This document shows positions 35,831-48,117 of a stretch of DNA of 64,000 nucleotides, one piece after another. The notes below the pieces were generated by a model that searched no databases, was not told the origin of the DNA, and worked only from the letters and a program-made list of their open reading frames with translations. Source of the DNA: Vermamoeba vermiformis (taxonomy: Eukaryota; Tubulinea; Echinamoebida); NCBI GenBank assembly GCA_045837725.1, contig JBEWZL010000175.1, positions 62,001 through 126,000 on the forward strand. Reading direction: 5' to 3'. Position numbers and translations under genes: made by a program. Positions within the stretch are counted from its first letter, which is position 1. The number at the start of each line of letters is the position of its first letter.

Positions 35831-36117
35831 CGTAGCTTAATACGACAATATGTCAAGTATTCAAATTCGACTAGGATACTGCGTGGATCTAGATATTTAC
35901 AATCCTGGTAAATTCATCTGACATCAAATTCAGGGTCCGAATTCCCTGATGACTTCAAGATCCGAACGGTACTGCTGTACGATTTCACAGAAGCCGAAAG
36001 ATACTGCAAGATTATGAACAATAATAGTAATAATGAGGGTTAGGTTTTAATTAAGAAACATTGTATATAGTTTTGCTTAATGAACGGAGGTCCAATAAAT
36101 CGATGGTTTGAATTAGC

Positions 36118-37751
36118 CTATTGCGTCGTTCTTTTTTCACTTGGTCCACTGTAGATTGGTTTCACTTTTTCAGGATGAGCCGCTAAAAATACACGACCTT
36201 GTTTGCCAGGAGTGAATGATCTTCCAATCGCTTCGCCAAAGTTCTCCAGTGGATGCACTGATTCGAGTGCTGGCACTAATTTCTTCGAAACCATCAAGCC
36301 AATAAGCTCTTCGGTGATTTTTTTCACTTGTTCGGGAGTCTTCTTCGTCAACCAAGGCGTCACGACAAATCCTAAAATTTATTTCCTTATTAGGCAAGTC
36401 CAAGTGACCATTGGATCCATATTATATTTACCTTCAATCTTAGGAGTCTTTTGGAGCAATAATCCAACGGAAATTTGCACGTCAAAAGTTCTGCTCAACG
36501 CGCCAAAAGACAACACGTGACCGTGTCGAGCGAGTGCTTTGAGCGCAAAATCGAACGTCTTGCCAGCAACTGCTTCGAAAACTAAATATGAAATGTTAAT
36601 AAGTTTGCGGAGGACAAGAGTTCTATATGATAATTTACCAATATTGACGCCTTTGTTATTAGTAAGAGCGTTGACTTCAGCGAGGACTTCAGCTTCGTTG
36701 GATCCGTCAAAAGCAACCACGTGGATTTCAGCGCCATAACGAGCCTTCAATTCTTCGATTTGGGCCTTGCGACGAACCACGTTGATAAGTTTCAGGTTCT
36801 TAGCTCTAAAATTAACAAATTAAAATCATATAATTACATGAATGCATTCATGATTTTAAAAATAATTGGATCTGCCATTGGTAATTTTAAATTTAAACAA
36901 TAAAAATAAATTAATATATGACCAGTGTCCGTGATGTTATTAAAATACGCAAAATAGTTCTCCGTACTTGGCAAGTTCAATGACCATTTGACCGAGGACG
37001 GATCCAGCACCAGTTTGCATAATCCAATCGTCTTTTGACGGATTAGCGTGATCAATCAGCCCGTAGGCAGTGTAAGGATTGATCAGCAATTGTCCAGCGG
37101 CCGAGTCAGGAAGTGCGTCAGGGATCAGGAATGATCATGTCAAATGGCTTCTTGAGCACCACGTATTCAGACCACGCACCTGTCTATTGTTAGTAGGTGT
37201 CGGCTATATATATTATAATAATGTCGTACCTGCGTGCGAGAAGAATGCTACGCGCTGACCGACTGCGAATCCAGTGACGTTCTTGCCAATGGCGTGAATA
37301 CGACCCACACCTGTCAACTCGTTATTAGAGCACTGTATAGAAATACGAATTTACTAGAAAACATGCAAAGCTTTTGTTATCATTAAATAAGTTTTACGAG
37401 GTGGCTTGTAGAACGAGGTGTCAAAGTGTCAAATGACACGCCCACAGAACAAAAAGAATTTTTCGGATCTATCAGGACCTACCTTCGCATCCAGGACTGG
37501 CAGGAAGCTTAGGATGAGGAGGACCATAAGCAATAGGAATGCCTACCAAAAGTTACGTTAAACCTGGATCGGATCTTGAGTTTAAAAAACTTACCCATGA
37601 TGACCACGAAGTCGTAAGGGTCAATAGGACTAGCAATGACTTGAATGACTAGTTCATCGTCATTAGGACTAGGAACGCCATTGACTACTTCAAAGGAAAG
37701 AACTTTGGCAGGATCTCCGTGCTGATCGAACTTGACGCGTTTGTAAGACAT
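36118..37751 (-). CDS. Zinc-free MDR oxidoreductase (enoyl reductase / quinone oxidoreductase type)
   Basis: The start MSYKRVKFDQHGDPAKVLSF at 37751 is classic for mitochondrial enoyl-ACP reductase or quinone reductase MDR proteins. The GroES-like domain continues (VIASPIDPYDFVVIMG; GYGPPHPKLPASPGCEG-type motif near 37,510; GRIHAIGKNVTGFAVGQRVA). The Rossmann part has WIMQTGAGSVLGQMVIELAK, AKNLKLINVVRRKAQIEELK, NNKGVNIVFEAVAG and ALARHGHVLSFGALSR. It closes with NFGEAIGRSFTPGKQGRVFL. No structural or catalytic zinc cysteines are seen. The enzyme should reduce an activated double bond with NAD(P)H; the exact substrate is uncertain. One intron (about 37,400-37,440) carries tandem TGTCAAA words. 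It is divergent from the SnoaL-like gene. Confidence 0.88.
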
Positions 37752-38226
37752 GATATGATAGTGGAATATGTTGCTTAGTGTTAGTTGTTGAGTGAAAAGA
37801 AGATAGGACGAGTGCGCCTTAAATAGTTGCAGTTGTACGGTGTAACTCAAGGCGCGGTTGAAATTACGGAAAAATCACTCCGTTAAAGGAGCGGACCGCC
37901 GACGGAGAATTGGTTTTTTGTCACGCTATGAGTTTATTAGTATTATTAACCATAATATTTTGACTCCGTTTCGAAAGAAAAAAAATTTATCGACAAGATC
38001 TGCAGATTTGACTTTCCAGCAAAAAGCACCAAGCACGAGAACGACGGGATTTGATCTAAATATTTTCGTAATTGTAAATATTATTTATAAATTATATCCT
38101 AGAAGTAGAAGCGGAACTGAAGATTCTAGATCCAGGTTCTTGTGAGTCAAAAAAACACGTGTGCGAATATATTTAAGGGTAGATTATGGTGTAAAGGCTT
38201 ACCTACATTCAACAAGTAACAAGCAA
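37752..38226. promoter_or_regulatory. Shared divergent promoter region
   Basis: It lies between two divergent starts. A TATA-like AATATATTTA at 38,166-38,175 sits about 50 bases before the plus-strand ATG. CTATTTAAGG on the minus strand near 37,819-37,827 sits about 70 bases before the minus-strand ATG. No coding exon is supported inside. Confidence 0.45.
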
Positions 38227-38634
38227 ATGCAAGCAAGTGAATTATTCAAGGCTCATCTCAAATTCATCGCGACAGATGCGCAAAAATGGCGAGATTTGTT
38301 TGACGAGAACGCTGTAATGGAGTTTCCGTATGCACCAACAATAGGAGCACCTGAAAAATACGAAGGAATTAATAATATATTCGCACACGTTCAAACAGCA
38401 GTAATTTCGCAATTAAAAGACGCGAATTTCAACAACATCCACATCCAAAGCATAAACGCGGAAAATTCAGTAGGAGAATTTGAATTAATAGCAACTGTTA
38501 AAGCTACAGGCAAGATCTACACTCAAAAATACATTGCGCTCGTGACAAGCAAGAACGGCAAGATTGTACATTTGAAAGAGTATTGGAACCCTCTTCAGGT
38601 CAAAAAAGCATTTGATAATTTACCCGGCCTTTAG
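38227..38634 (+). CDS. SnoaL-like (NTF2-superfamily) protein
   Basis: A single exon of about 135 residues, MQASELFKAHLKFIATDAQK to FDNLPGL. It follows the SnoaL/NTF2 fold pattern: helix then WRDLFDENAVMEFPYAP, middle strands (SVGEFELIATVKATGK; KYIALVTSKNGKIVHLKEYW) and NPLQVKKAF at the end. The IVHLKEYWNPLQ motif is common in SnoaL-type polyketide cyclase or PhzA/B-like proteins of unknown substrate. An upstream in-frame ATG at 38161 would overlap the TATA-like box, so 38227 is preferred. The divergent promoter shared with an MDR reductase may mean joint regulation. Confidence 0.8.
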   Translation: MQASELFKAHLKFIATDAQKWRDLFDENAVMEFPYAPTIGAPEKYEGINNIFAHVQTAVISQLKDANFNNIHIQSINAENSVGEFELIATVKATGKIYTQKYIALVTSKNGKIVHLKEYWNPLQVKKAFDNLPGL

Positions 38635-39030
38635 ATCTTCGTGTAAAATGCAAATAAACTGTAATAAAAATAAATTTTAAAAATTCTCAAAGCCGTCCTC
38701 GTCGTTAAATGGTTGCTTTTTGTAATATACATATCAATAATATTATTATAATTGGCTTCAATTTCAGATAATAAAATGACAAGATCTGCTTACCTTCTGA
38801 TTTAGCATTAATAGCAGCTGATCTTTTGCGTGACTGTTTGTTTTTGCTAAATCACATTATGAAATGCATAGTGGTGTAATAGAGCAATAATAAGCCTTAT
38901 TTAAAAAAGCGCGGGCAGTTCTGGGTGTTTCACACTGTCGCCTGCTTCAAAGAAAAACGCACAAAATCATTATCTAATACGCACCACGCGCTACACCACC
39001 CTTGATATATTAACAGTGTTATATTTATGC
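38635..39030. other. Intergenic region with possible tiny minus-strand exons
   Basis: The minus strand holds two short plausible coding bits, SKNKQSRKRSAAINAKSEG with a GTAAGC donor (about 38,848-38,790) and QPFNDEDGFENF then stop (about 38,680-38,715). No start codon links cleanly, because a stop lies six bases upstream of the first bit. A small basic/acidic protein is possible but not supported enough to call. Confidence 0.2.
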
Positions 39031-41483
39031 ATGCATACTCTTTGTGACAATAGTCGTGCGAATTGGCGGTTCCTGTGGCTGATTTTAGGAATCTGCTTGA
39101 TTCCATCCGCGGTTGGATTGAGCTTTGAAGGCGGAGTAGACACCGGAATTCGAGTTATTTATATTAATAAATTTGGATTTGAAAGCGGTGGATTTGTAGA
39201 TATGACAGTAACTTCGGATGTAAGCTGACAAAAATACAAAATTATTAATATTACGAAATTACGCATAAAATTTGATAATTTAAATTATGCTAACGATCAT
39301 AACTATTTAGTCGCCTATTAGCTTCGTTATTTTGGGTTGTGTAAGCCAGGACGTTGAAAAAGTATGTAAAAAATGACACAAGCGGATGTGGCTCGATCCA
39401 GTTCGTTTTACGCGCGCGAAATAATTTTGACAGCTTATTGAGTGTATAAAATTTTAAATAATATTGATAATATCGCGAGAGGATCCGGATTTGATCCCGA
39501 CGTAAACAAAAATCAATTTGATTTTTACGCTCAGTAATTAATTTATTATAATCATTAGAATGTGGCTGGATTTTGCGCGGTGAATTCATCGTGTCCATTT
39601 ACATGGGCAGTATTTAACGCCACAGCAGACGAAAGACTGAACATTAACGCTACAATTGCCGTGGACGACTTGATCTACTTTTATTTAATTAACTGTGACG
39701 GTATTTATGCCTCATTATACGTAAGTACTATGAATTACTAATAGTAATCGAACTGTATTCAACTGAAATTGAAACGGGACACGCGGGTCCATTCTATTTT
39801 TGGAAATTTAAGTCTCGCGCCCGCCTGCACGGCCAAACAATACGTTATAAAATATTTATATTGATAGTGATCAATACTAATATAGAGAGATATAAAGCTA
39901 TAATGCGGCACTTGACTAACATAATTCGTTTTTTATGGATCCTAATTATTATGGAGTTCTCTAATTTCATTTTCATTTGCAGTTTGAAGTGTTATTTATG
40001 AACCCCAATGGCGAGCAGCTGAGCACGGAATTTTTGCCGTTGCCTTATTTGTACATAGTCGCTGGAGGATTGTGGCTAATTGGAACAATTTTCTGGGTTG
40101 CCAACTGGTTGATTTATAACCAAGTAAGTAATTATTAAAATCATATATATCATATATATATCATATATTATATATGCTAATAAGCCATTTATGAAAGTAA
40201 ATTTGCGAGTGTAATATTTTAGTCCATGCGGATCGCTAACTTTTCGTTGCTTGAATTCAGAGAACAGTGCCGCTACACAAGACAATTACAGCGTTTCCAG
40301 TCACTAAGCTCATCTGGTGTGGTATAGCAGTATTATATTGGAAGACTCTGTCTATTGATGGTAAGTATCGTTCGTGCAACAGATCGGATCCGATGAACTT
40401 TCAAGGACTAATCTCGTCTAAATATAGGTAATATGTCTGATGGTGTACTTGCTGGCTATTACATTGTGCTCTGCATTAGCAAGATCGTGTTCTACGGCTG
40501 TTTATTGTTAATTTCATATGGCTGGTGCATCACACAAACGCGATTGGGCAGACAAAAGTTTATTATTCCACGTAAGTTCATTTCTTTATATTAATAGTAT
40601 CGTAATATAGTCTAATAATATACATAGTTGCTACATTGGCCGTTGCTGGAAGTTTATTATTAGGCAGCTTGTTAAACGGATATTTCTTGGTACGTACTTT
40701 GAGATCCGTTGTTATAGCTCGTATTAATCGTATTATTGGCAGCTTATCTCCTTCGTCATGTATGTGCTGGTTTTAGTCTTGGTATTTAGAGGCACGAACA
40801 GAAACGTTCGTGTACTCGAAGCACAGATCGCGAATCCGGACCACGATCCAGCTGCTCATTTCAAGTTGAGAACGTTCAGGTATGAATTCGTTAAATATCA
40901 GTATCAAACCCATTATATTAACAAATTGCACAGAATATTGAAGATATTGATGCTGGCTTACATTGGCTTTATTTTATGCGTAAGTTTGGACGAGTTAGAT
41001 CTGTGACGGAAAACGGAACTGTACATCAAAATATCATATTAACCTTACGTAATTTAGAGCGTTATGTTAGATGTACTATTTTTGGCTAATTACAAGTGGG
41101 TGGTTCAAGTTCTGGATGAGACTCTAGAACTCGTCATGTTTATAGTTATTGGGTACGTAATGAAGGCCTTAATTATCCAAATAAGACATATTACCTTGTT
41201 TAAATATATACTAACGCATATCTATAATAGGTGGCTGTTCAGATTAAGTCGAGACAATACTTTGTACTTCAAGATCAAGGTCGTTCGAAACATTACTGAC
41301 AAGGAGCGCGAGGTATGAAACTAGCAATAATAATAGAAATAACAGTAATATTAACATATAAAACGATAGGTCATTGAGAAATACACTAAAGAAGCCTTTG
41401 ACGATGACGACGTGGAAGTCGAAGATGATCTGGTCGTTACAAGTCCCTCGCAAACTAAACTGCGCGAATCATTTCCGTATTAG
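39031..41483 (+). CDS. GOST-family 7TM protein (GPR107/108-like)
   Basis: The signal peptide (RFLWLILGICLIPSAVG) is followed by a lumenal beta-rich domain opening VIYINKFGFESGGFVDMTVT, the hallmark of Golgi-dynamics (GOLD-seven) transmembrane proteins. After exons with NVAGFCAVNSSCPFTWAVF and EVLFMNPNGEQLSTEFLPLP come seven hydrophobic segments, including YLYIVAGGLWLIGTIFWVAN, VTKLIWCGIAVLYW, YYIVLCISKIVFYGCLLLIS, TLAVAGSLLLGSLL, ISFVMYVLVLVLVF, LMLAYIGFILC and ETLELVMFIVIG. The acidic cytosolic tail (AFDDDDVEVEDDLVV) ends SFPY. The family acts in Golgi/endosome trafficking. ATG 39031 was chosen because it directly precedes the signal peptide. About eleven short exons. Confidence 0.9.
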
Positions 41484-41750
41484 TCATAATGAGTACAGTT
41501 AATGCTTGTAAATAGATGTGTTGAAAGTAAATTAGGAAACAAAAACTAAGAAAAGTTTCAAGACTACTGGTTAAGGTTCAACTTCCTGTATATGGCTATA
41601 TTTAAGTAAGTACAAGTTTTGTGTCAAACGGAAGCGGATCCGCTTTGGAACCCGAAATTTCTAATTCGGGGCCGGGATTCGGCTTGAAAATTTTAGTTTG
41701 AACTCAGCTTAATTCTTTTTCTAACCAAAAAGTATTAACAATTAGCACAC

Positions 41751-44053
41751 ATGGACACAGATGTGCGTGAAGAACAAATAATAGCGGCGCTTGAAACGAT
41801 TGATTCGGGCACAACGCCCATTGAAGAGAAAGTTTGGGCGGTGAAAGATCTATGGGACTATTCTTGTCAAACTGGTATTAAAAATATTTATAAAAATATA
41901 TAATTATTATGCGGACATATTATTCAATGAAATACTTGTTGTTAGTCCGAGTAAATTTCGGATGTCCGACGGAAATCGTCAGAAAAATATTCTAGTTGGC
42001 TTTAAAATTGTACAATAATATTAATATAATTTATATAGCGGGTAGTGCCGTATTAATCGGATCTATGGCCCTGAAAAAAATTATTAGCTTGTGCAATCAC
42101 GATGCTAAAATGATGCGTGTTGCTTCTCTGCATTGTTTATGGAACTTAAGCGCATATGAAGAAAATAAAGGTAATATTATATTATTAAATAAGTCTTTAA
42201 CAACAATTTGGTTACACGAACCAGATCGAATTATTTTGGATTCACGTTCTGATCTCCGTTTTAGGCAAGGTTGTAGAAGAAGGAGCATTGCCTATAATAT
42301 TGCCGCTTATTCAAAACCCTAACGGCGTCGATAGTGATACATTAAACGCTGTCTCAGCAATTCTGCAAAATGTCTCCGAATCCAAATTCAGATCGGGTAC
42401 GTTCCTGAAAGGCCAGTTAAAGAACGATAGTCTAATATATTATTGTGTATATTAGGAGCATCCAATAAGCATCAAGTTCGAATAGTTCAAGAAGGTGTTG
42501 TGGATGCGGTAGTCAATTTAATCAAATCCGTTGAACTTTTCCCGGGCATTCAATGGCGATTGTGTTTATTGCTTGCAAATTTAACTATGCATCGTAAGTA
42601 TGATATATAATTATATATCATCCTATTAACTATTGATGTAGCGCAAAATATTGAAAAAATTAGTTCGGTCGGAGCGTTAAAATTAATAAGCGAGTTTATT
42701 ATGACAATTGGACCTGAGTTATGGCAAGATGTACGTGATTAAATTTAATTCTTAAAAAGTGATCTAAGTTATATAACTCTAAATTCACATAGGACGATAG
42801 TTTTGCGAGCTGGTTAGGACTTCAACCTTTTGTACCGTTATTACAGTCACGTAAGTCATAGTATATATAATAAAGATATATAATATAATTATTAAAATAT
42901 GAAATACTTACTAATGTATAATTATAGCGATATTAGAAGTAAAATTAATGGGCGCATTTAGTCTGGCCAGATTCACTGAAGAAAGTACGTATAATAACTC
43001 ATTATAATAGCTTACTATATACAATTAATGCTATAATTAGGACAATATCATTCAAAATTCTGGCGAGATACGTCGCTGAACGGAGGAATGGATCCGATTT
43101 TTCAACTTATAAAATTGGCGTACAGATCTGAAGAAGAATATGAAGTTAATCTCGTTAAATTAATTAGGAAGTACGCTAAAATGATTATCAAAAGCGTAGG
43201 ATTGCAAAGTAAGTGGTTTTCAAGACCGATTATGATGGAATCCAGATCTGATCCGGATTCACTTTCACTGAAAACCGATCAATAATCTCACGTGATTTTC
43301 ATTTGCAGTTGATAAGGAAGCAGTTGTTATCAAAGAAAGTACGATGACGAAGGATTACAGACAATTGTTTTTGTCGGGCAAAGGCGCAGATGTGCATATA
43401 ATCATGGACACGCATTGCATTCCGTGCCACAAATCAATTTTAATGGCGCGCTGTGAGTACTGGAAGGCAAGATTTGACGTCACGTGGGACAAATCGAGCA
43501 GTACAGCGCCAATTACAGATGGAATTCAAGTCGTGAAAATTGATGACTTGGAGTACGCTGCTGTTAAAATCGCTTTGGAGTTTATTTATTGCGACTTTGT
43601 GCAATTGTCGTGGGAGAATGCCGTGGATGTGTTGGGTACGTTACAAATGACATTTTTGACACTTTTGACACTTTTGACACGCAAGAAATTTTCACCAAGT
43701 ATAGTCATAGTGGATACTATTCTAATCCATATGGATGTTTATTATAGAGGTGTCTGATCGATTTGGTCTCGAGAGATTGAAGCACATGTGTGAAGACGTG
43801 ATCCGACAGGCAATTGACGTGGAAAGTGCAGAACGATTGTTATTGCTTGCTGATCGATATTCAGGTACACATATTAAATTTCCTATTTAGGAAGTCAGAA
43901 CGATCATTACTAATGTTATTAATAGCGAAACAATTGTTCCAAGCCGCGGTGAAGTTCGTGTCAGAACATTACAAAGAAGTCGCACAACAGCCGCACAGCA
44001 CTTTAGAGGCACTGCCGCAACATATTAAGGATCAATTGAAGATACCTAAATAA
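41751..44053 (+). CDS. Armadillo-repeat plus BTB protein
   Basis: It starts MDTDVREEQIIAALETIDSG. ARM repeats are spread over many small exons (LISLCNHDAKMMRVASLHCLWNL-type pattern; VVEEGALPIILPLIQNPNG; AVSAILQNVSESKF; RLCLLLANLTMHR; GALKLISEFIMTIG). The BTB domain begins GKGADVHIIMDTHCIPCHKS and continues LMARCEYWKARF, then a BACK-like end VSDRFGLERLKHMCEDVIRQ and LLLADRYSAKQLFQAA. It ends QHIKDQLKIPK. ARM-BTB proteins (for example plant ARIA-like proteins) act as CUL3 substrate adaptors. The intron at about 43,637-43,747 contains three TTTTGACAC words in tandem. Confidence 0.9.
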
Positions 44054-44298
44054 CGACATTACGCCACCATATTGTATATATCCTTTGCTGTGAATAGATC
44101 TGACGGTTTTTGCTGGATTTCGCGCCAAACATTTTTTCGGCCGAATTGTGACACATAACACCGATAAAATTGACAGGTTGATCTTTTATAGTTCAAATTA
44201 TATTATCCTAATAGGAGCAACAAGTCAGTTACTATTTGGCACAGATACTAACTTACGTTATCCGTGAACCGAAAAATCAGCTGATCTGAAACAATGCG

Positions 44299-46474
44299 AT
44301 GATGAATCGAAAGAATTTATTTGAATTTATTCTGATTGTAATAGGAGTAAGTTAAAATAATTACTAATTATAACCGAATATAATCGACAATAATTGCACT
44401 AATTTGGTCCAACATCCACGACGCTTTTTAGACGACAATAATTAATTAAATAACGGATTTTAATTCGTGACATAGCAGTTTATAATATGATTATACTGCG
44501 ATATTGCTCTAATTTCCAACCTATTGATGCAGATCTTTTATTTCATCCAATTATCCGACGCGCGAGTGACAGTATTCAACGCGAATATAAATGGATCAAT
44601 AGCCGAGTTATATCCTACACCTGAAATGGCCTATGGACTACGAAATTTTTCAATTCGAAGCCAAGCAATTGAAGTACTGGATCCGGCCGATGGTTGCGCG
44701 CCAATTAAAGACGATATTAAAGGCAAAATAGCGATTATACAGTACAATGGAGATATGTGCTATCCAGATATTATAATGCAGAATATATTGGACGCGGGCG
44801 CTTCGGTAGGAATCGACATTTCGGATCGCGGTTAGAAAATCCCCGCAATCTCCAAGATAATGATAGTATCGATTGAATTAATTATAATATTAAAATATTA
44901 CTTTAGGGGCTAATAATGAGCCGGAAAAGATATTCCTCCCTGTCCTACATAACCAGCTCATTTATGTACGATCCAATTCCCTTGGCGGCGGTTAATATGC
45001 CAGTAGAGGTAAGCCTATTCATCTTAATAACAATAATAAATTAAGATACTATTGTGCGTCTAATTATGGCAGAATCTTTCAGTTAAATTGTTTTCGACCT
45101 AGTGCTATAGTCGCACATCCGGTCACTTGCCTAATTAGGAATTAATTAATATGTCAATCCAGATTTCAATCTCTACGTGGATCTGGTTAGTCGAGGCACC
45201 TTCTGGTTCTTACAAGTGTTTTTATGCTTATTGAGCGTATTGGCTTTAATCTACGCCATCTACAAGCTGACCTTTTACGTGCGAGTCTACGGCCATCAAT
45301 TCTCCGTCACTCAAGTCTGTTTGTCCATGCACATCATTTCTGCATTCGGTACGTATATGCAAATAGTATAATAATGCATGTGAACTTCGTTTTGTTAATC
45401 GCAAATCGAGATCCATACATAGACTAATCGAAATTTCTTTACAAACGTAATTTGAATCAAATTTGCTATTTTAAGCAAAAATGGCTTAACAACAGTTATT
45501 AAGAGAGAATTAACCTCGATTGTTGTGTTCTAGGCACGTTCTTCATGTCCGTGACAGCCTTATTCGACGTGTACATCACACCTATGCCCGATGCATTAGT
45601 ATCAGCGATCAACGTGTTTGGACCAGCGTACATGGTCACTGCAACTGTGCTCGTTGGGTGCTTCTGGTACGTACATTAGTACAAACGCAAGAGATTTACG
45701 GGGACCTCAAAGTGTCAAAGTGTCAAAGTGTCAACCGAACTAACACGCTTGATTATAGGTCAGGAGTAGTGTTTCATAAGCAAAAGAGAAGATTTTGGAA
45801 TAAGAGATTGTTTGCTGGTGTGCTGACTGGATTGACGGTAAGGAAATTTCCTCCGCGGCTATCCGACAGGTTTTTCTCATTATTTAAATTTTGTTCTCCA
45901 GGGCATTATTGTTTTATATGCTCTGTTTTCGTGGAAGTTACAAGAAGCAGCAACACCAGTCTTAGCAATAATCATCGTAATAGCATTCGCGAGCGCCATT
46001 TACTTCATTGTAATGGGCAACAAGTTGATCGCTACTATCGTCAAAACTAAGGCTAAATTAAGACTAACGAGAGACACTGTGCCAAAACGAGTAAGTTTTC
46101 TGCTCATTGCACCATTTTTTTTTGCACCACGCGAGGGTTAGGGTTAGGTTTTGAAACCGGTACAAAACTAATCAAATTTTGTTCAGTTAGTTATTCTTGC
46201 CTCTTTAAACGGATTATCAGTCTTAGCATTCGTCATATCATCAGCACTCGTATTATCACCGTCTTATACTTGCTGCGAAGACAGTCGGGCAGCAATTATC
46301 GCGATGGTCGATTTTTGGACATTAATGTCGCTGTTCTTGCAAATAAGCATGTTTAAATCTATCAAGGGCAAGTCCAGCACGTATCAACTTTCAACTTCGA
46401 ACAATTCTCAGCGACAAGGCTCAAAGTCCGCACTGGCGCAATTGCATCAATCGATGAACAGCGGAACAGCGTAA
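44299..46474 (+). CDS. PA-domain seven-transmembrane receptor-like protein, copy A
   Basis: Signal peptide MMNRKNLFEFILIVIGIFYF is split by an intron. The ectodomain (VTVFNANINGSIAELYPTP) contains a protease-associated (PA) domain: DPADGCAPIKDDIKGKIAII then GDMCYPDIIMQNILDAGAS. A GTAGGA donor at about 44,806 joins in phase 0 to GLIMSRKRYSSLSYITSSFM and DPIPLAAVNMPVE, which keeps the PA fold intact. The other donor a few codons later gives a stop. Seven TM segments follow, including FWFLQVFLCLLSVLALIYAI, FGPAYMVTATVLVGCFW, IIVLYALFSW, LAIIIVIAFASAIYFIV, ASLNGLSVLAFVISSALVLS and VDFWTLMSLFLQISMF. The Ser/Gln-rich tail ends MNSGTA. PA domains bind peptides or ligands. A ligand-sensing or sorting receptor is plausible. 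Confidence 0.8.
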
Positions 46475-46695
46475 TTATGAAACTTGTAAATGTAACCGTA
46501 AATAACTACACGAATCTCAAGTTGACAACTCTTCAATGCTAACATTTTTCAACTTTGTACAGATCGATTGTTGGTACGACATACGCGAATAGTATTGTAT
46601 TTTTTCGATTCTTCAGCGTAATAAATAACAAGCTTGGATACAGAATAACTGCTTTATAATGCTATACTGTTGATTCGATACATAATGCTAGTTTG

Positions 46696-47615
46696 TTAAA
46701 AACAACTCCAGTGATGTTCATTCTTCAACACCTCGTGTTCAGCGAGTGACGCCAATCCTACCTCGACTAGAAATATCTTAAAATCCCGCACAGTACAGAA
46801 TCCAATGTTCAATAACAACGCCTTGCACCTCTCAACTTCACTTAGTGGTGCTCCGATCTCAGCAATTTTGGTCTCTGCAAATGGAAACTTTCGCGCGATC
46901 TCCTCCCACTTTCCAGGAAATTTCGCTATTTCCTCCACAATTACGTTCTGGCCTCGTAGCATTTGAAGCTGCAAAATCCTCTCGCGAGGAGGCCGATCTC
47001 GAGTTAAGCTTTTGCGGTCAAGAGTAATCATCGCTCCTACAAGCCCAGGTTAGGCACGTCATTGCTGCTTGAAACACTGGTATCTTACCTTCGAATGTGT
47101 ACAAGACTGAGCCAATCCAAACTCCGTTTATGTTGAAAACTGGCGTGCCTTTGGGAAGAGTAGCGCTTGACAAAATATTCGGCATTTCTTCGTCGAATTG
47201 GATCTTGCCCTCTTGAATGCACGGACCATTCTCGCCAGGCACAAGCATCATAACATCTTCTCCTTCTGTCAATGTATACTTATATGCAATGCGTGGTTTC
47301 GGATGTGAGCGGATCAGGCCACCGTTGATCTTCATCACTGAGAAGTTGTAGATTGACCTGACCTCGCAATTGAGTTCAATTCGGTTTCCTTCGACCATAA
47401 TAAAGAATTTTTCGTCTTTTATCGGTGTGCGTATTAGTGTCCAAGCGGTAACTACCACATCTGCAAAAATAAATCCGGTTCCCACTAATTCATTCTTCCG
47501 ATAAATATATGTTAAATTGGAGCCCTAGTTTGAATTATTAATGAGTTTAATTAAGCGGTTATTGCGCTTACATAAGCCAGCGGCGACGTTATGAATTTTT
47601 CGCAACAAAGAACCG
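46696..47615 (-). CDS. Trypsin-fold pseudoprotease with C-terminal death-fold-like domain
   Basis: A central exon (47,485-47,093) reads GTGFIFADVVVTAWTLI, matching the start of trypsin/HtrA-like domains. The catalytic His position (VVTAWH) is Thr, the Asp strand reads NFSVMKI instead of DLAVLKL, and the nucleophile loop reads PKGTPVFNINGVWIG in place of GDSGxPV. The whole triad is therefore missing. A short GTAAGA/TTGTAG intron joins EG to AMITLDRKSLTRDRPPRERI. The last about 75 residues (VIVEEIAKFPGKWEEIARKF; EVERCKALLLNIGFCTVRDF; EVGLASLAEHEVLKNE) have the helix and Trp pattern of a death-like domain. The N-terminus is uncertain: a preceding exon near 47,615-47,560 (DSLAVLCCEKF) is possible. 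Such pseudoprotease plus death-fold pairings suggest signalling or immunity scaffolds; function unknown. Confidence 0.5.
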
Positions 47616-47686
47616 CTAAACTGTCGCTGTAAACAAAATTAATTGTCTAAATCATTTTACGATGATAAATAAAATTAATATATTCC

Positions 47687-48078
47687 TTATAATAGATTAT
47701 TCAGAGGAAAAGACAGATCTGCTTCGCACCTTAGTGCGCGCGTTTCCTCCAATTCCATTCCTAGAACGAGCTGAGTTAATCTAGTCCATAAAATTAGGCG
47801 ATAGTAGCTACTTTTGAAGGATTGATTTTCCGCCCACGTGCTAACCTGCGAATTTCTTCCTTTGTCGGCATCAAAATCATGATTTTGCGGAAGCCAGTTT
47901 TCCATCGAATTATTACTGTGAGTGGTTTACGGTCGGTTGATAATGGCAAAAATGACAAAAATTGTAAATTCGTTTTTGTACGAACAAAAATAATTCCGTA
48001 ACTTTTCGATTTACTAAAACTGGTAATGTGACCATACAAAATTTCGGATCTTATTGAAGCAGCGAAATTTTTTGCCAT
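47687..48078 (-). CDS. Small unknown protein, possibly first exons of the neighbour
   Basis: It begins MAKNFAASIRSEILYGHITS and runs open through VRTKTNLQFLSFLPLS, VIIRWKTGFRKIMILMPTKE. Read straight through it is 94 residues. If a GTTAGC to GACTAG intron is used near 47,850 it instead ends LTQLVLGMELEETRALRCEA then a stop at 47687. The strand pattern is reminiscent of a ubiquitin-like fold, but no family was recognised. It lies in the same orientation immediately upstream of the pseudoprotease and might be its N-terminal part. Confidence 0.3.
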
Positions 48079-48117
48079 AATGTAGTTTTATGTAATTATC
48101 AGAAATAATTTTAAATA

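Noticed and set aside
38680-38850. Possible small minus-strand gene with basic then acidic exons
   Set aside because: No start codon connects; a stop lies six bases upstream of the first piece.
46131-46150. Interstitial telomere-like GGGTTAGGGTTAGG
   Set aside because: Only two units inside an intron; too short to mean a telomere or fusion scar.
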